From Halobacillus aidingensis (GTDB taxonomy: Bacteria; Bacillota; Bacilli; Bacillales; Halobacillaceae), in NCBI RefSeq assembly GCF_900104185.1, contig NZ_FNIZ01000018.1, positions 30,785-94,784 of the forward strand: a stretch of DNA of 64,000 nucleotides, written 5' to 3'. The notes beneath the pieces are model-generated. The model saw nothing but the letters and a program-made list of their open reading frames with translations. It searched no databases and had not been told where the DNA came from. Positions within the stretch are counted from its first letter, which is position 1. Every line of letters begins with the position of its first letter. This document shows, piece after piece, positions 42,029 to 50,927 of the stretch. Made by a program: the position numbers and the translations under genes.

Positions 42029-42066
42029 AAAAAAATGCAGACAAGTGGGATCACTTGTCTGCATTG
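42029..42066 (-). terminator. Terminator of the serine hydrolase gene
   Basis: AATGCAGACAAGTG / CACTTGTCTGCATT perfect 14-bp stem, minus strand then TTTTTTTAC. Confidence 0.9.
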
Positions 42067-42077
42067 TGAAAGATTTA

Positions 42078-43763
42078 TTAATAGGATCGTTTTTCCCATG
42101 AATCGCTTTTAACCTCTACAGCATTTCCGTTTATTTCTAGATTATCAATGTACCAACCGCGGTTGTTCACACTTCCATCGGTTTCATAGATGAAGCGGAG
42201 ATGCGTAGTGTCTGAAGGTAGTTCAACATTTCGTGATACCCATCCGTTACTGTCACCTGTAAATCTATCCAGTGTTGTCCACGTTTCCCCATCGTCTGAT
42301 ACTTCCAATGTTCCAAAGTCATAACCATCCTCGATTTCAAACCATGTACGGAATGAAAGGGAAGCCGTTTCGCTTGGGTTTACCTTTGCCAACAACTGTT
42401 TCTCTACCTGATCCCCATACCCTGAAAACCACGGGTTTGATTTTTTATCCATTTGGACCGGAATGGCATCCGCCACTTTTCGGGCAAAGCCTCTACGCGC
42501 CCCGTTCGTAGAAACCGTATCTCTTGTAGGGTGGACACGATTCGTTAATAATATAGCGATCGTATCATTTTCCGGGTTTACTACGATGGATGTTCCTGTG
42601 TAACCGGTGTGCCCATATGTCCTTGGACTTGAGAGGGCATCCATATACCATCCTTGTTGGAGTTCCCAGCCTAACCCGTGGTCATCACCTGCAAATTGGG
42701 GGATGCGGTTTTCTGTAAGCAGCTTAACGGTTTCAGGCTCAAGGATCTTCTTGTTTCCATACGTACCCTCATTTAAAAACATGTGTGCGAATTTGGCTAA
42801 ATCATTCGCTGTAGAAAAGACTCCTGCATGACCGGCTACTCCATCCAATGACCAGGCGCTTTCATCGTGTACTTCTCCCCACACAAGCCCACGATTCGTC
42901 CAAGGCTGATCTTCCGTTGCAGCAATGCGTGGTTTCAAATCCTCTTCTGGATTATACATTGTATCTTCCATTTTTAATGGTTTGGTAATATTTTTTTCAA
43001 CAAATTCATCTAAGCGCATATTGGATAGGCGCTCGACGAGAGCTCCTAGGGTGATCATATTTAAGTCGCTGTAAGTATAGGTGGATCCAGGTTCATTAGC
43101 GAGAGGATATTGTAATACATGTTGTAAACGGTCGTTTCTGTCACCTTCAACTGTATAAAGAGGGATCCACGCCTTGAAGCCTGAGGTATGTGTCAAGAGC
43201 TGCTCAATCGTCACGTTTTCCTTTCCATTTTCCGCAAATTCCGGAAGGTGCTTCGCGACAGGATCGTTTAATTCGAACGCGTCCTGTTCATATAAAATCA
43301 TAGCGGCGGTCGTGGTGAAAATTTTGCTGATGGAAGCGAGGTCAAAGATGGTATCTTTCTTCATGGGGATTGGGTTTTCTGATTGTGTGAATTCGTCGTC
43401 TTCATACTTCATGGCATACCCATAAGCTTCTTCTTTCACAATATGGCCTCTTCTTGCTACAAGAGTCACGGCCCCGGGCATCACGTTGTTTTCTATGGCA
43501 GAGAGTAAAAGAGGGTCAATTTCTTGTAAAGGCTCTTCTCTCATGCCTGCTCCTCGTACAGACCCAGGGTGTAGAATTGGAGAGGATGGACCAGGTTGAT
43601 CCCATGAAAATGCAGGGTGGACAGTGCTTTGGTTCGTATGGACATTTGTTTTCACTCCTTTCTTCTCTATGCTCGGTCCAGGTGCTGCGAGGGTTGAATG
43701 CGGGCTTAATAGAGTTGCTCCTAAAGCAGTTGTTAATAGGATGGATACTGTTTTCTTTTTCAA
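42078..43763 (-). CDS. Secreted beta-lactamase-family serine hydrolase with C-terminal beta-sandwich domain
   Basis: 561 aa. A signal peptide (KKKTVSILLTTALGATLLSP) ends near LAAPGP. The class C-like serine hydrolase domain (about residues 85-430) has S-x-x-K in DLASISKIFTT, a Tyr-Ser-Asp (YSDLN) in the usual Y-x-N place, and HTGYTGTS for the K/H-T-G motif. The remaining 120 residues (SLSFRTWFEIEDGYDFGTLE, YETDGSVNNRGWYIDNLEI) resemble the MAM/immune-inhibitor-A type adhesion module. The substrate could be a D-amino-acid peptide or an ester. The start is TTG 43763, with AAAGGAGGT 6 bases upstream, rather than the ATG at 43796. Confidence 0.87.
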   Translation of the reverse strand: MKKKTVSILLTTALGATLLSPHSTLAAPGPSIEKKGVKTNVHTNQSTVHPAFSWDQPGPSSPILHPGSVRGAGMREEPLQEIDPLLLSAIENNVMPGAVTLVARRGHIVKEEAYGYAMKYEDDEFTQSENPIPMKKDTIFDLASISKIFTTTAAMILYEQDAFELNDPVAKHLPEFAENGKENVTIEQLLTHTSGFKAWIPLYTVEGDRNDRLQHVLQYPLANEPGSTYTYSDLNMITLGALVERLSNMRLDEFVEKNITKPLKMEDTMYNPEEDLKPRIAATEDQPWTNRGLVWGEVHDESAWSLDGVAGHAGVFSTANDLAKFAHMFLNEGTYGNKKILEPETVKLLTENRIPQFAGDDHGLGWELQQGWYMDALSSPRTYGHTGYTGTSIVVNPENDTIAILLTNRVHPTRDTVSTNGARRGFARKVADAIPVQMDKKSNPWFSGYGDQVEKQLLAKVNPSETASLSFRTWFEIEDGYDFGTLEVSDDGETWTTLDRFTGDSNGWVSRNVELPSDTTHLRFIYETDGSVNNRGWYIDNLEINGNAVEVKSDSWEKRSY

Positions 43764-44099
43764 TTTACGACCTCCTTTTTCAGATAATTCAAGCATACGG
43801 TTTAACCTTCTAGTTGTCTATACCACTTTAGTAGTAATGGAAAAATTATACTGACATAGAAAAGGGTACAAGGGTGTGGGATAAAGGGAGTAGACGGCTT
43901 ATTTACATGATTTTAACATCCGTTTTTATCCTGGTCGTTTCTTTCCTTTAAGGACTTTCATAAGATTGAGAGCAGGCCCGAGATTACTACTCCAGCACGT
44001 TCTATTGGTTTTGGGACATTTTACCCTAAATAGCGATGCGGAGTTTCAGCCTTCTATCTTTGAGGTATGTATTTATATATCTAAAAAGGAGGAATGAAA
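43764..44099 (+). other. Intergenic region upstream of the 30-aa peptide gene
   Basis: 336 bases without a recognised gene. AT-rich and unique within the window. It must hold the divergent promoters of the serine hydrolase and the small peptide gene; I could not assign -35/-10 pairs with confidence. Confidence 0.5.
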
Positions 44100-44192
44100 A
44101 TGAAACTGATTCGTTCGTTGATCCATACTATCGTAGATATTCTCTTATTCATTCCACGTACTATAGGACGATTGATTAAGAGAATCGTATAA
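44100..44192 (+). CDS. 30-aa cationic amphipathic peptide
   Basis: A tiny gene with a strong AAGGAGG 8 bases before ATG, then 30 codons and a terminator 15 bases after the stop. The peptide (MKLIRSLIHTIVDILLFIPR, then TIGRLIKRIV) has six Lys/Arg, one Asp and a long run of Ile/Leu, so it would form an amphipathic helix that binds or spans membranes. Such peptides include type I toxins, leaderless bacteriocins, phenol-soluble-modulin-like peptides and membrane-curvature sensors; I cannot choose. It is not SpoVM by sequence. Confidence 0.65.
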   Translation: MKLIRSLIHTIVDILLFIPRTIGRLIKRIV

Positions 44193-44206
44193 TAAAAACA
44201 TACGCA

Positions 44207-44238
44207 GGGCCGCTCTTTTTAAAGAGGGGCCTTTTTTT
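44207..44238 (+). terminator. Terminator of the 30-aa peptide gene
   Basis: GGCC-G-CTCTTT / AAAGAG-G-GGCC with a single mismatch, then seven T. Confidence 0.85.
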
Positions 44239-44311
44239 ATGGGGGCAGATGTTAAAATAGTGAAGGTATGAAAATGAAATTTTCGTTGGTTGGAAAGGAG
44301 GAGGGGGACGA

Positions 44312-45220
44312 ATGAAAGGAAAAGGGATTACACTCGTTCTCATCGGGGCCGCGAGCTTTGGGTTCACACCAATTTTTGTAAAAACAGGCTTTTCTTTAGG
44401 GTACACGCTCGGGGAACTGAACATTGTCCAAATGGCGATTGCCTTTATATTTTTATGGTTGATCAGCTTCTTCAAAAGGATTTCTTTGAGAGGAACAAGC
44501 AGGGGAGATCTTTTGAAAATTATGTTGACGGGCACGTCCGTTGGTTTGACCAGTATCTTCTATTATGGCGCAATGCAGTATTTACCAGCGTCGATTGCCA
44601 TTATTCTACTTTTCCAATTCGTGTGGATTGGGATGATTTACGAATGGATCTTTACGAAAGTTGTTCCTACAAAAATTAATTTTCTTTCATTGGTTGTTAC
44701 CCTCTTAGGGGTGGTGTGCGCGTCGGGTGTGATCGGTGGAGGCTTCTTTGACCTTCCATTGGCAGGACTATTTCTTGGGCTGCTTTCTGGTTTTTCTTAT
44801 GCAGGTTTTGTCTTTTTCAGCGGACAGGTCGCGACAAAAACCGATCCGATTGCTAGAAGTGCTTTGATGGTTACCGGATCGTTGATTCTTGTGCTGGTTG
44901 TATTTATTCAAGACCTCCCAACACTCCCGCTATTTGACGCCCAGTTGTGGAGTATAGGGGCAGGAGTGGCTTTCGTAGGGGCAGTCATCCCACCATTGTT
45001 TTTTGCGCAGGGAGCCCCTTTGATTTCTGGAAGGCTTGCGAATGTCTTGAGTTCTATTGAACTACCTGTTGCGATTATTTCCGCTATGCTCATCCTTTCT
45101 GAATCTGTTTCCTTGGTTCAGTGGGTGGGGGTGATTTTGATCGTAGCCGCTATTTTCATAAATGAGCTTGGGGGATTTTGGCTAAAAGGGAATTCGGCAA
45201 GAAAAAGCCAGACCTTGTAA
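44312..45220 (+). CDS. EamA/DMT-family transporter
   Basis: 302 aa with ten hydrophobic segments in two repeated halves (EamA domains about 5-135 and 150-288). The start MKGKGITLVLIGAASFGFTP and the second-half VGAVIPPLFFAQGAPLISGR are typical drug/metabolite exporters. Substrate unknown; amino acids, purines and other small metabolites are exported by relatives. GGAGGGGG precedes the ATG. It is convergent with the TRAP genes across a bidirectional terminator. Confidence 0.88.
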   Translation: MKGKGITLVLIGAASFGFTPIFVKTGFSLGYTLGELNIVQMAIAFIFLWLISFFKRISLRGTSRGDLLKIMLTGTSVGLTSIFYYGAMQYLPASIAIILLFQFVWIGMIYEWIFTKVVPTKINFLSLVVTLLGVVCASGVIGGGFFDLPLAGLFLGLLSGFSYAGFVFFSGQVATKTDPIARSALMVTGSLILVLVVFIQDLPTLPLFDAQLWSIGAGVAFVGAVIPPLFFAQGAPLISGRLANVLSSIELPVAIISAMLILSESVSLVQWVGVILIVAAIFINELGGFWLKGNSARKSQTL

Positions 45221-45237
45221 TGAAAGGTCTGACTTTT
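45208..45237. terminator. Bidirectional terminator between DMT and TRAP genes
   Basis: CAGACCTT / AAGGTCTG stem, TTTTG on the right and an A-rich left side. Confidence 0.75.
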
Positions 45238-45239
45238 GA

Positions 45240-47195
45240 TCACACGACAGCTTGTTGTTTCGAAGAATCCTCTTTTTTGTTTTTTACATATTGGAAGACA
45301 GAAACTGCTCCGAAAACGCCTAAACCAATGAGAGAAATGACTAGGTGTGGATAAACGAGCATGAGTCCACAAGCGATAAGGGCGATTCGTTCGACCCACG
45401 TGACTTTCGTGGCGAAATATCCGATCAGTGCGGAGCTGATGGCTGCCATTCCTAATAAGGCTGTGATGACACTGATGGATAAGTTGAATGCAGTGACGTC
45501 TCCCTGCAGCAATAAAAGCGGGTTGGTGACGAACACATACGGAATGATGAATGCGGCAATTGCGAGTTTGACCGCAGTTACACCAGCTTTCATCGGATTG
45601 GCCCCGGCGATTCCTGCCCCTGCATATGCAGCGAGACAAACTGGTGGAGTGATATCTGCGACAATTCCGAAATAGAAGACAAACATGTGAACCGCAATGA
45701 CGGGAACATCAAAAGCTAACAAGGCTGGAGCCGCCATCGTAGCGGTTACGACATAGTTGGCTGTCGTAGGTAGTCCCATCCCTAAAATGATACAAGCAAT
45801 CATGGTGAAGAACATGACAAGGAAAAACTGGCCTTGGGCAAGGTCGATGATTCCGCCGGCAATTTTAGGTCCGAGGCCTGTAGTCGTTACTGTTCCTGCA
45901 ATGATTCCAGCAGTGGCACAGGCAGCAATGACGGGAAGGGCAACACGGGCTCCTTCTTCAAGCAATTTGATAATTCCTTTCAAGGACATGCGTGTTTCTT
46001 TACGGAAAAAACTGATAACGAAGGCCGTCACGATTGCAAATAAAGCGGCATACGTCGGTGTCCGTCCTGCAAGTAAAAATCCGATAATGATGACGAGCGG
46101 AAGGAACAAGTCCAGCCGTTTGATCAGTTTGTTTGTTTTAGGAAGTTCTTCTTTTGAAAGCCCACGGATGTTTTGTTTTCTTGCTTCAAAGTGTGTCCCT
46201 AAAAAGACACCTGAAAAATACAAAAGAGCGGGGATGATCGCGATGACGATAATTTCGTTATAAGGGATTCCCGTATAAGACGCCATGATGAATGCTGCGG
46301 CACCCATGATTGGCGGCATGAGCTGCCCACCGGTCGAGGCAGAAGCTTCCGAGGCTGCAGCGAAGTGAGGTTTGAACCCTGCATTTTTCATCATCGGGAT
46401 AGTAAATGATCCAGATCCTACGGTATTGGCGACTGAGCTCCCGCTAACCATTCCTTGAAGCCCGCTCGCTGCAACCGCGGCTTTGGCTGTTCCACCCGTA
46501 TATTTTCCTGTTAGTCGGAGGGCGAGGTCGTTGAAAAACTGACCAATGTTCGTTTTGACGAGAATGACTCCGAAAAATAGGAATAGAAAAATATAGGTCG
46601 ATGATATTTGAATCGGTATACCGAAAATGGCACTGGAACTGAAAAACATTTTCGTCGCGAGCGTCGGCCAGTCATTGCCCGCGTGCCCAATTATGGGGAT
46701 GAAGTTTCCGAACATCCCATAGAGAAGGGCGAGAATAGCTATGATGACAATCGGAAGTCCGACGACGCGCCTTGTCGCTTCAAGTAACAAAAGGATGCCG
46801 GCGGTTGCGACAAATTGGTCCATATAGGTGAAGCCGAATATAATCGCTTCATTGATGAGACGGTCATAATTTTGAATGATATAAAAGTTCGCATAAAGAG
46901 CGACCGCAGCAAAGATCAGGTCATACCACGGGATGCCGCGTTTGCTCGTTAAAGAAGATTTAATCGGATAGAGGAGATAGACTAAGCACAGCGCCGCGCC
47001 TAGGTGAATGGCACCCTGGATGAGTGAAACATAAGCTCCACGGTAAGCCGTATAAAGCTGAAAAATCGTAAGTGCGCTGCCAAGGATCAATGTCACCCAG
47101 CCCCAGGTCCCGAGGTTTGTGCGGAATGTGCTCTCTTTATCGTATTTTTTCATCATTTCTTGCTTATCGACTTCCTTGTTATCTTTTTTCGTCAC
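45240..47195 (-). CDS. TRAP transporter fused permease (DctQ-DctM type)
   Basis: 651 aa. An N-terminal block of about five helices (DctQ-like/DUF3394 type) is fused to the large DctM permease (about residues 120-600) with LRLTGKYTGGTAKAAVAASG, LMPPIMGAAAFIMASY and ILGMGLPTTANYVVTATMAA. A C-terminal DUF3394-like tail follows. Such fusions pair with TAXI binding proteins, as here. It imports an organic acid or amino-acid-like solute with Na+ or H+. GTG 47195 has GGAGGT 7 bases before it; ATG 47210 lies inside the ribosome site. Confidence 0.92.
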   Translation of the reverse strand: MTKKDNKEVDKQEMMKKYDKESTFRTNLGTWGWVTLILGSALTIFQLYTAYRGAYVSLIQGAIHLGAALCLVYLLYPIKSSLTSKRGIPWYDLIFAAVALYANFYIIQNYDRLINEAIIFGFTYMDQFVATAGILLLLEATRRVVGLPIVIIAILALLYGMFGNFIPIIGHAGNDWPTLATKMFFSSSAIFGIPIQISSTYIFLFLFFGVILVKTNIGQFFNDLALRLTGKYTGGTAKAAVAASGLQGMVSGSSVANTVGSGSFTIPMMKNAGFKPHFAAASEASASTGGQLMPPIMGAAAFIMASYTGIPYNEIIVIAIIPALLYFSGVFLGTHFEARKQNIRGLSKEELPKTNKLIKRLDLFLPLVIIIGFLLAGRTPTYAALFAIVTAFVISFFRKETRMSLKGIIKLLEEGARVALPVIAACATAGIIAGTVTTTGLGPKIAGGIIDLAQGQFFLVMFFTMIACIILGMGLPTTANYVVTATMAAPALLAFDVPVIAVHMFVFYFGIVADITPPVCLAAYAGAGIAGANPMKAGVTAVKLAIAAFIIPYVFVTNPLLLLQGDVTAFNLSISVITALLGMAAISSALIGYFATKVTWVERIALIACGLMLVYPHLVISLIGLGVFGAVSVFQYVKNKKEDSSKQQAVV

Positions 47196-47232
47196 GCCTC
47201 TTACCTCCATTCTTTTCTTAAATCAGCGCTTT

Positions 47233-47265
47233 AAAGAACCGGACAAAAACAATGTCCGGTTCCGT
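47233..47265 (-). terminator. Hairpin between binding protein and permease genes of the TRAP operon
   Basis: GAACCGGAC / GTCCGGTTC 9-bp stem followed on the minus strand by only TTTAAAG. Probably a partial terminator or RNA-stabilising hairpin that sets binding-protein excess. Confidence 0.6.
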
Positions 47266-47274
47266 ATCCTGCCT

Positions 47275-48288
47275 TTATTCTAAAATGCCTGCTTCTTTGA
47301 AGTACTTCTCTGCTCCAGGGTGAAGCGGAAGATCCTGAGCACCTGTCAAGGCACTATCCTGCGTGATCAGCTTCGCTTGAGCGATCGACATATCGCCAGC
47401 ATTTTCGTAAAGTGTTTTCGTCATTTCATACGCTAAATCTTCACTGACCTGGCTGGTTGAACCAAGAAGTAGCGCCAATGCGGTAATGGTTTCAACAGGC
47501 TCTTCCTGCCACTCATACGTACCAGGTTCCACTGTGTAAGCTTCGTACTGACTGTTGGCAACCACTTCATCTAAAGCGTCTCCTTCAATGTTCAGGAATT
47601 TAACTTCGCCTGTAGCCGCTTCTAATTCATCCGTTGTGGAGGATGGAACCCCTACAACCGCAAAAGAAGCGTCAATCGTATTGTTTTGAAGTTTACTTTT
47701 CGCGTCGCCAAATCCTTCTTCAAACGCTTCATAGTCTCCTTCTTCAATACCATAAGCGGAAAGAACCATCTCAGCAGCTTCACGAGTCGCTCCACCTGGA
47801 GGTCCAACAGCTACTTTTTTACCTTTTAGATCTTCAATGGACTCAATACCAGTAGAATCCAGCGTAACTACTTGAAGGGCCTCTGGATAAAGAGAACCGA
47901 TGACGCCGACATTTCCGACATCTTTTCCTTCGAATTCACCCATTCCTTCAACCGCATTGATCATCGTTGTATTCTGGGCAATCCCCAACTGGAAATCTCC
48001 GGATTGGATCTTGGCGATGTTTTCAACAGAAGCTCCAGATTCAACGGAACTAACATCAAAACCTTCAACGTCAATATTATCTGTGAAAAGGTTCGCCATT
48101 TCTCCACCCAGCGGATAGTAGACGCCACCGACACTACCTGTTCCCATCGTCAGGTTTGTCATTTCTTCGCCACCATCACTTCCGCCGTCTTCTCCTGCGG
48201 AACCGCTTGTCCCACTTTCACCACAAGCACTCAAGAATAGGCTTACAGTGAAGAGGAGAACGAACATCAACCATGAATACTTTTTCAT
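47275..48288 (-). CDS. TAXI-family TRAP transporter solute-binding lipoprotein
   Basis: 337-aa extracytoplasmic binding protein. Signal peptide MKKYSWLMFVLLFTVSLFLSAC with lipobox LSAC. After a Gly/Ser/Asp-rich linker comes the TAXI domain: LTMGTGSVGGVYYPLGGEMA, SVENIAKIQSGDFQLGIAQN and VAVGPPGGATREAAE. Ligand in known TAXI systems is glutamate-like or a dicarboxylate; not readable here. ATG 48288 follows GGGGGT by 7 bases; the frame upstream to 48339 lacks a site. First gene of the TRAP operon. Confidence 0.92.
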   Translation of the reverse strand: MKKYSWLMFVLLFTVSLFLSACGESGTSGSAGEDGGSDGGEEMTNLTMGTGSVGGVYYPLGGEMANLFTDNIDVEGFDVSSVESGASVENIAKIQSGDFQLGIAQNTTMINAVEGMGEFEGKDVGNVGVIGSLYPEALQVVTLDSTGIESIEDLKGKKVAVGPPGGATREAAEMVLSAYGIEEGDYEAFEEGFGDAKSKLQNNTIDASFAVVGVPSSTTDELEAATGEVKFLNIEGDALDEVVANSQYEAYTVEPGTYEWQEEPVETITALALLLGSTSQVSEDLAYEMTKTLYENAGDMSIAQAKLITQDSALTGAQDLPLHPGAEKYFKEAGILE

Positions 48289-48449
48289 TTGAAGACCCCC
48301 TATTATAAAATTGGATTGATTTAAAAGGATCATTTTCATCCATTTAAACCAAAAACATCCTTATATTTACATGATTTTACCTTGTTTATGGTGCAATTAC
48401 AATAATATTACAAAAATTAAGACGATTAAAGCGTGGGGGTAATAGTAAA

Positions 48450-48480
48450 GAAGAGGACCTCCTGATAGGAGCTCCTCTTC
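48450..48480 (-). terminator. Hairpin downstream of the nuclease gene
   Basis: GAAGAGGACCTCCT / AGGAGCTCCTCTTC 14-bp stem with a single C-C mismatch; minus strand then TTTACTATT, a weak T run. Confidence 0.6.
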
Positions 48481-48531
48481 AACCGATCAAAAATGAAAGA
48501 AACTTCACTTGGAACGGACATTTCTATTCAT

Positions 48532-49389
48532 TTATAAGCTTTCACAAACGAGACCATCCTGATCGTGCCCATCTAAGCGATGGGGGTCTTGGGCAGGACC
48601 TCCAGCTGCTTCATAAAAGGCTTGTGCTGCTTCTTGTGAAGAAAAGTCGCCGCAGTCCCGGTCAGGTCCTTGGGGGTCATAAGGAAGGCTGCCTTCATAA
48701 GGGGAAGAGGCTTTCGTTTCCTCAACGCTTGATGATTCGTCTTCACGAAATCCCTCATCCGTAACGTACCCGTCGATGCTCCAAATCCCTTTTTCTTGTT
48801 GTTTGGCACGGGTTTCTGCGTTCTTCATAGATGCTGCATGAACGTAGGGAGGATCATATTCATAAGCATATCGGGCAAGCCCTTTTTCAAGTAATTGCTG
48901 ATTGAAATTCTCTCCGTCTACCCAAACATAGCCAAGAAGCCGGTCATAATGATCACGTTTCGGCCCGTCATATTCAAACCGTACTTCTTTTCCCGACAAC
49001 ATTTCTTTTGCATAGTCGCTTGCCTCAGGTCCAAAAGGCTGGACGGGTTTGTCAGGGTGAACGGTCTCAGGCGTGTCGACCAGTAACAAACGGACGCGTT
49101 CTTCTCTGCCGTTGATTTTAATATCGATGGTGTCTCCGTCCACAACGTTTGTAACGGTGGCATCAACATCTCCTGGCTGTTTTTCTTTGACGGATTCCTT
49201 AGATTCCTCCTCTGAAGGTGCTTCATCCTCTTTTCCTACGGAAGCATTCTCTTCAGAATCTTGTGGTTGTTCCGTTTGACTGTCAGGGTCTTCTTCTACA
49301 GGCTGTGTTTCGGTACAAGCGGTAAGTGTAGAAATAGATAGAACTAATACAACGATGAGACCACGAAAAGGCCGTATCCATGAGGACAT
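48532..49389 (-). CDS. Thermonuclease-family lipoprotein with C-terminal Excalibur domain
   Basis: 285 aa. Lipoprotein signal peptide with lipobox LTAC (about residues 22-25), an acidic linker (SQTEQPQDSEENASVGKEDE), a staphylococcal-nuclease-like domain (about 75-215: VVDGDTIDIKINGREERVRL, LLVDTPE, RDHYDRLLGYVWVDG) and a C-terminal Excalibur motif (DRCGD-like GPDRDCGDF, DGHDQDGLVCESL). It should degrade nucleic acid outside the membrane in a Ca2+-dependent way. Such layouts exist in Bacillus (YncB/YhcR-like relatives). ATG 49389 lies 7 bases after GGAGG; the frame upstream to 49467 has no site. Confidence 0.88.
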   Translation of the reverse strand: MSSWIRPFRGLIVVLVLSISTLTACTETQPVEEDPDSQTEQPQDSEENASVGKEDEAPSEEESKESVKEKQPGDVDATVTNVVDGDTIDIKINGREERVRLLLVDTPETVHPDKPVQPFGPEASDYAKEMLSGKEVRFEYDGPKRDHYDRLLGYVWVDGENFNQQLLEKGLARYAYEYDPPYVHAASMKNAETRAKQQEKGIWSIDGYVTDEGFREDESSSVEETKASSPYEGSLPYDPQGPDRDCGDFSSQEAAQAFYEAAGGPAQDPHRLDGHDQDGLVCESL

Positions 49390-49684
49390 GGACATCCCTC
49401 CTTCCTTTTCTAACAAAAAAGCTGGGGCGGGGGTGAAAGATAAAAAAACGCAGGAAATCCAAATCATCCATTCAGATTTCGTGCGTTTTCATCATAGTCC
49501 CAGCCATTCAATTGCTACCTTTTATTCTACTAGCCGCTATTTCCTTTGGCAAACATACAAAGGGGTATTCTCTTTATGTCTATATCTGACCGTGATGATT
49601 TAATGAGGATAACAGTACAAAGATTGACAAAACCCCCTGTTTTTCGAGACACTAGATCTATTAAGGAAATAGGGAGAGATACAT

Positions 49685-49924
49685 ATGGCATTTGTCATTA
49701 CACAACCGTGCCAGGGCGAACAAGCCGGGGAATGCGTCGATGTTTGTCCTGTCGATTGTATTGAAAAAGGGGAAGATCAGTATTACATCAACCCTGATAT
49801 CTGTATAGACTGTGGCGCGTGCGTATCGGTTTGTCCGGTAGATGCGATTGTCGAAGAGTATGAGCTCATGCCTGAAGAAGAGCCGTATTTAGAAAAAGCG
49901 GAGAAGTTCTTCGGCAATATATAA
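49685..49924 (+). CDS. 7Fe ferredoxin (3Fe-4S/4Fe-4S)
   Basis: 79-aa acidic electron carrier. The first cluster motif is C-x7-C-x3-C-P (CQGEQAGECVDVCPVD), lacking the usual CxxCxxC and so typical of a 3Fe-4S site; the second, CIDCGACVSVCP, is a complete 4Fe-4S motif. An acidic C-terminal extension (EEYELMPEEEPYLEKAEKFF) matches Bacillus 7Fe ferredoxins. GGGAGAG precedes the ATG. Single-gene unit with a terminator; partner reductase not in the window. Confidence 0.93.
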   Translation: MAFVITQPCQGEQAGECVDVCPVDCIEKGEDQYYINPDICIDCGACVSVCPVDAIVEEYELMPEEEPYLEKAEKFFGNI

Positions 49925-49931
49925 ATGATCG

Positions 49932-49962
49932 AAAAAACGTCCATTTGATGGGCGTTTTTTTT
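49932..49962 (+). terminator. Ferredoxin terminator
   Basis: AAAACGTCCA / TGGGCGTTTT stem and eight T. Confidence 0.85.
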
Positions 49963-50235
49963 ATCAAACAATATGGCAGAACTCTTGAAGCAATGAGTTG
50001 GATCGGTTCGCAGACCCGACCGGCCTCTACAAAGTGTCACGAAACTGAGTCCCGAACATTAAGAAACAAATGTGGAGGTCATTCATCAAAAAAATGGCTG
50101 ATTCTCCAAAGAGTGATGTTTTCTTCGTTTAAAAATCAGACAATTATGATAATTTTTGCGGTTGAAAAGAGGAATAAGGGGTATGAGAGTAGAAAGAACT
50201 TATTATAATAATCTTTTGCTCAGGAGTTGATTAGG

Positions 50236-50421
50236 ATGCTTGTGTCAGTTTATCCCCCAGAAGGTTCATATCAGGACAGGTACTATTTGATTGATCAATT
50301 AAGGGATTTAGGTTACACAGAGGATGCCTTTGGAAAAAGGACGATTGAGATGACTTTGCCTGAGTTGCAGCAAATTTTCATCAACTTGGAGTATCAAAGA
50401 GAATGTGCACTGGAAAATTAA
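50236..50421 (+). CDS. Small unrecognised protein
   Basis: 61 aa. MLVSVYPPEGSYQDRYYLID, then a compact, charged region ending in ECALEN. No membrane segment or motif recognised. AGGAG lies 9 bases before ATG 50236; the TTG at 50227 abuts that site. It stands alone between ferredoxin and a hairpin at 50461-50503. Probably a real single-domain protein, function unknown. Confidence 0.55.
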   Translation: MLVSVYPPEGSYQDRYYLIDQLRDLGYTEDAFGKRTIEMTLPELQQIFINLEYQRECALEN

Positions 50422-50927
50422 AACGAAGAAATTCCGGATTGAAAAAGTCTTTACAGCTAAAAAGAAGCGAACCGGCTATCTTACATAGGCGACTCGCTTC
50501 TTTATGCATTATTATTAAAAATCTTAATGGTCTGAAAATGACTTTTTAGGCAGACCGGTGTGCGGCGATGAAAAACATGATGAAACCGGCCCCAAAAAAG
50601 AGTGTGCTCATTATATTGATATAATAGACGTTTGTCTACAAAAAAAGCCAGAGCGAGCACGCTCTGGAATTGAAAGAGGGAGACATTCTACAGGTAGAGG
50701 TTGTAGAGAATATGTCTCGCCGTCTATTATAACCAAACCTATATTGAGAAAACAATTTTTCTCTAGAATTCTTTTAATTGCAAAGATAACGAACAATGAA
50801 CCAGAAGGTGGTGATGACCTCTGGTTCTTTTTTATGCACACCCGAATAGTGGAAAGTCGTTGACTGACCATCCACGTTTGTGTGAACCACTTATTACGGG
50901 TAACGGTGGTTCACACGAAAAGGTTTA
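50422..50927. other. Intergenic region with three hairpins and a candidate sRNA
   Basis: About 500 bases without a credible protein gene. Hairpins are AAAGAAGCGA/TCGCTTCTTT (50461-50503), CCAGAGCG/CGCTCTGG with a minus-strand T run (50640-50667), GAACCAGAAGGT/ACCTCTGGTTC plus a plus-strand T run (50797-50833), and TGTGAACCAC/GTGGTTCACA (50881-50915). The second one ends a candidate sRNA listed separately. Confidence 0.6.
50640..50720 (-). ncRNA. Candidate ~80-nt small RNA with C-rich seed
   Basis: On the minus strand TTGTTT (50755-50750), an 18-base spacer and TATAAT (50731-50726) predict a start near 50720. The transcript would fold GAGACAT..TCTACA with TGTAGA..ATGTCTC, leave CCTCTTTCAATT single-stranded, and end with CCAGAGCG/CGCTCTGG and seven T. 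CTCCCTCTTTC is complementary to AAAGAGGGAG-type ribosome sites. No peptide is encoded. Confidence 0.55.

Noticed and set aside
50546..50611. 21-aa hydrophobic peptide on the minus strand (MSTLFFGAGFIMFFIAAHRS...)
   Set aside because: It resembles a small membrane toxin but has no Shine-Dalgarno sequence; kept out for lack of support.
50558..50863. 101-aa open frame across the candidate sRNA
   Set aside because: No ribosome site, runs through two terminator hairpins, and has unbalanced composition; treated as chance.
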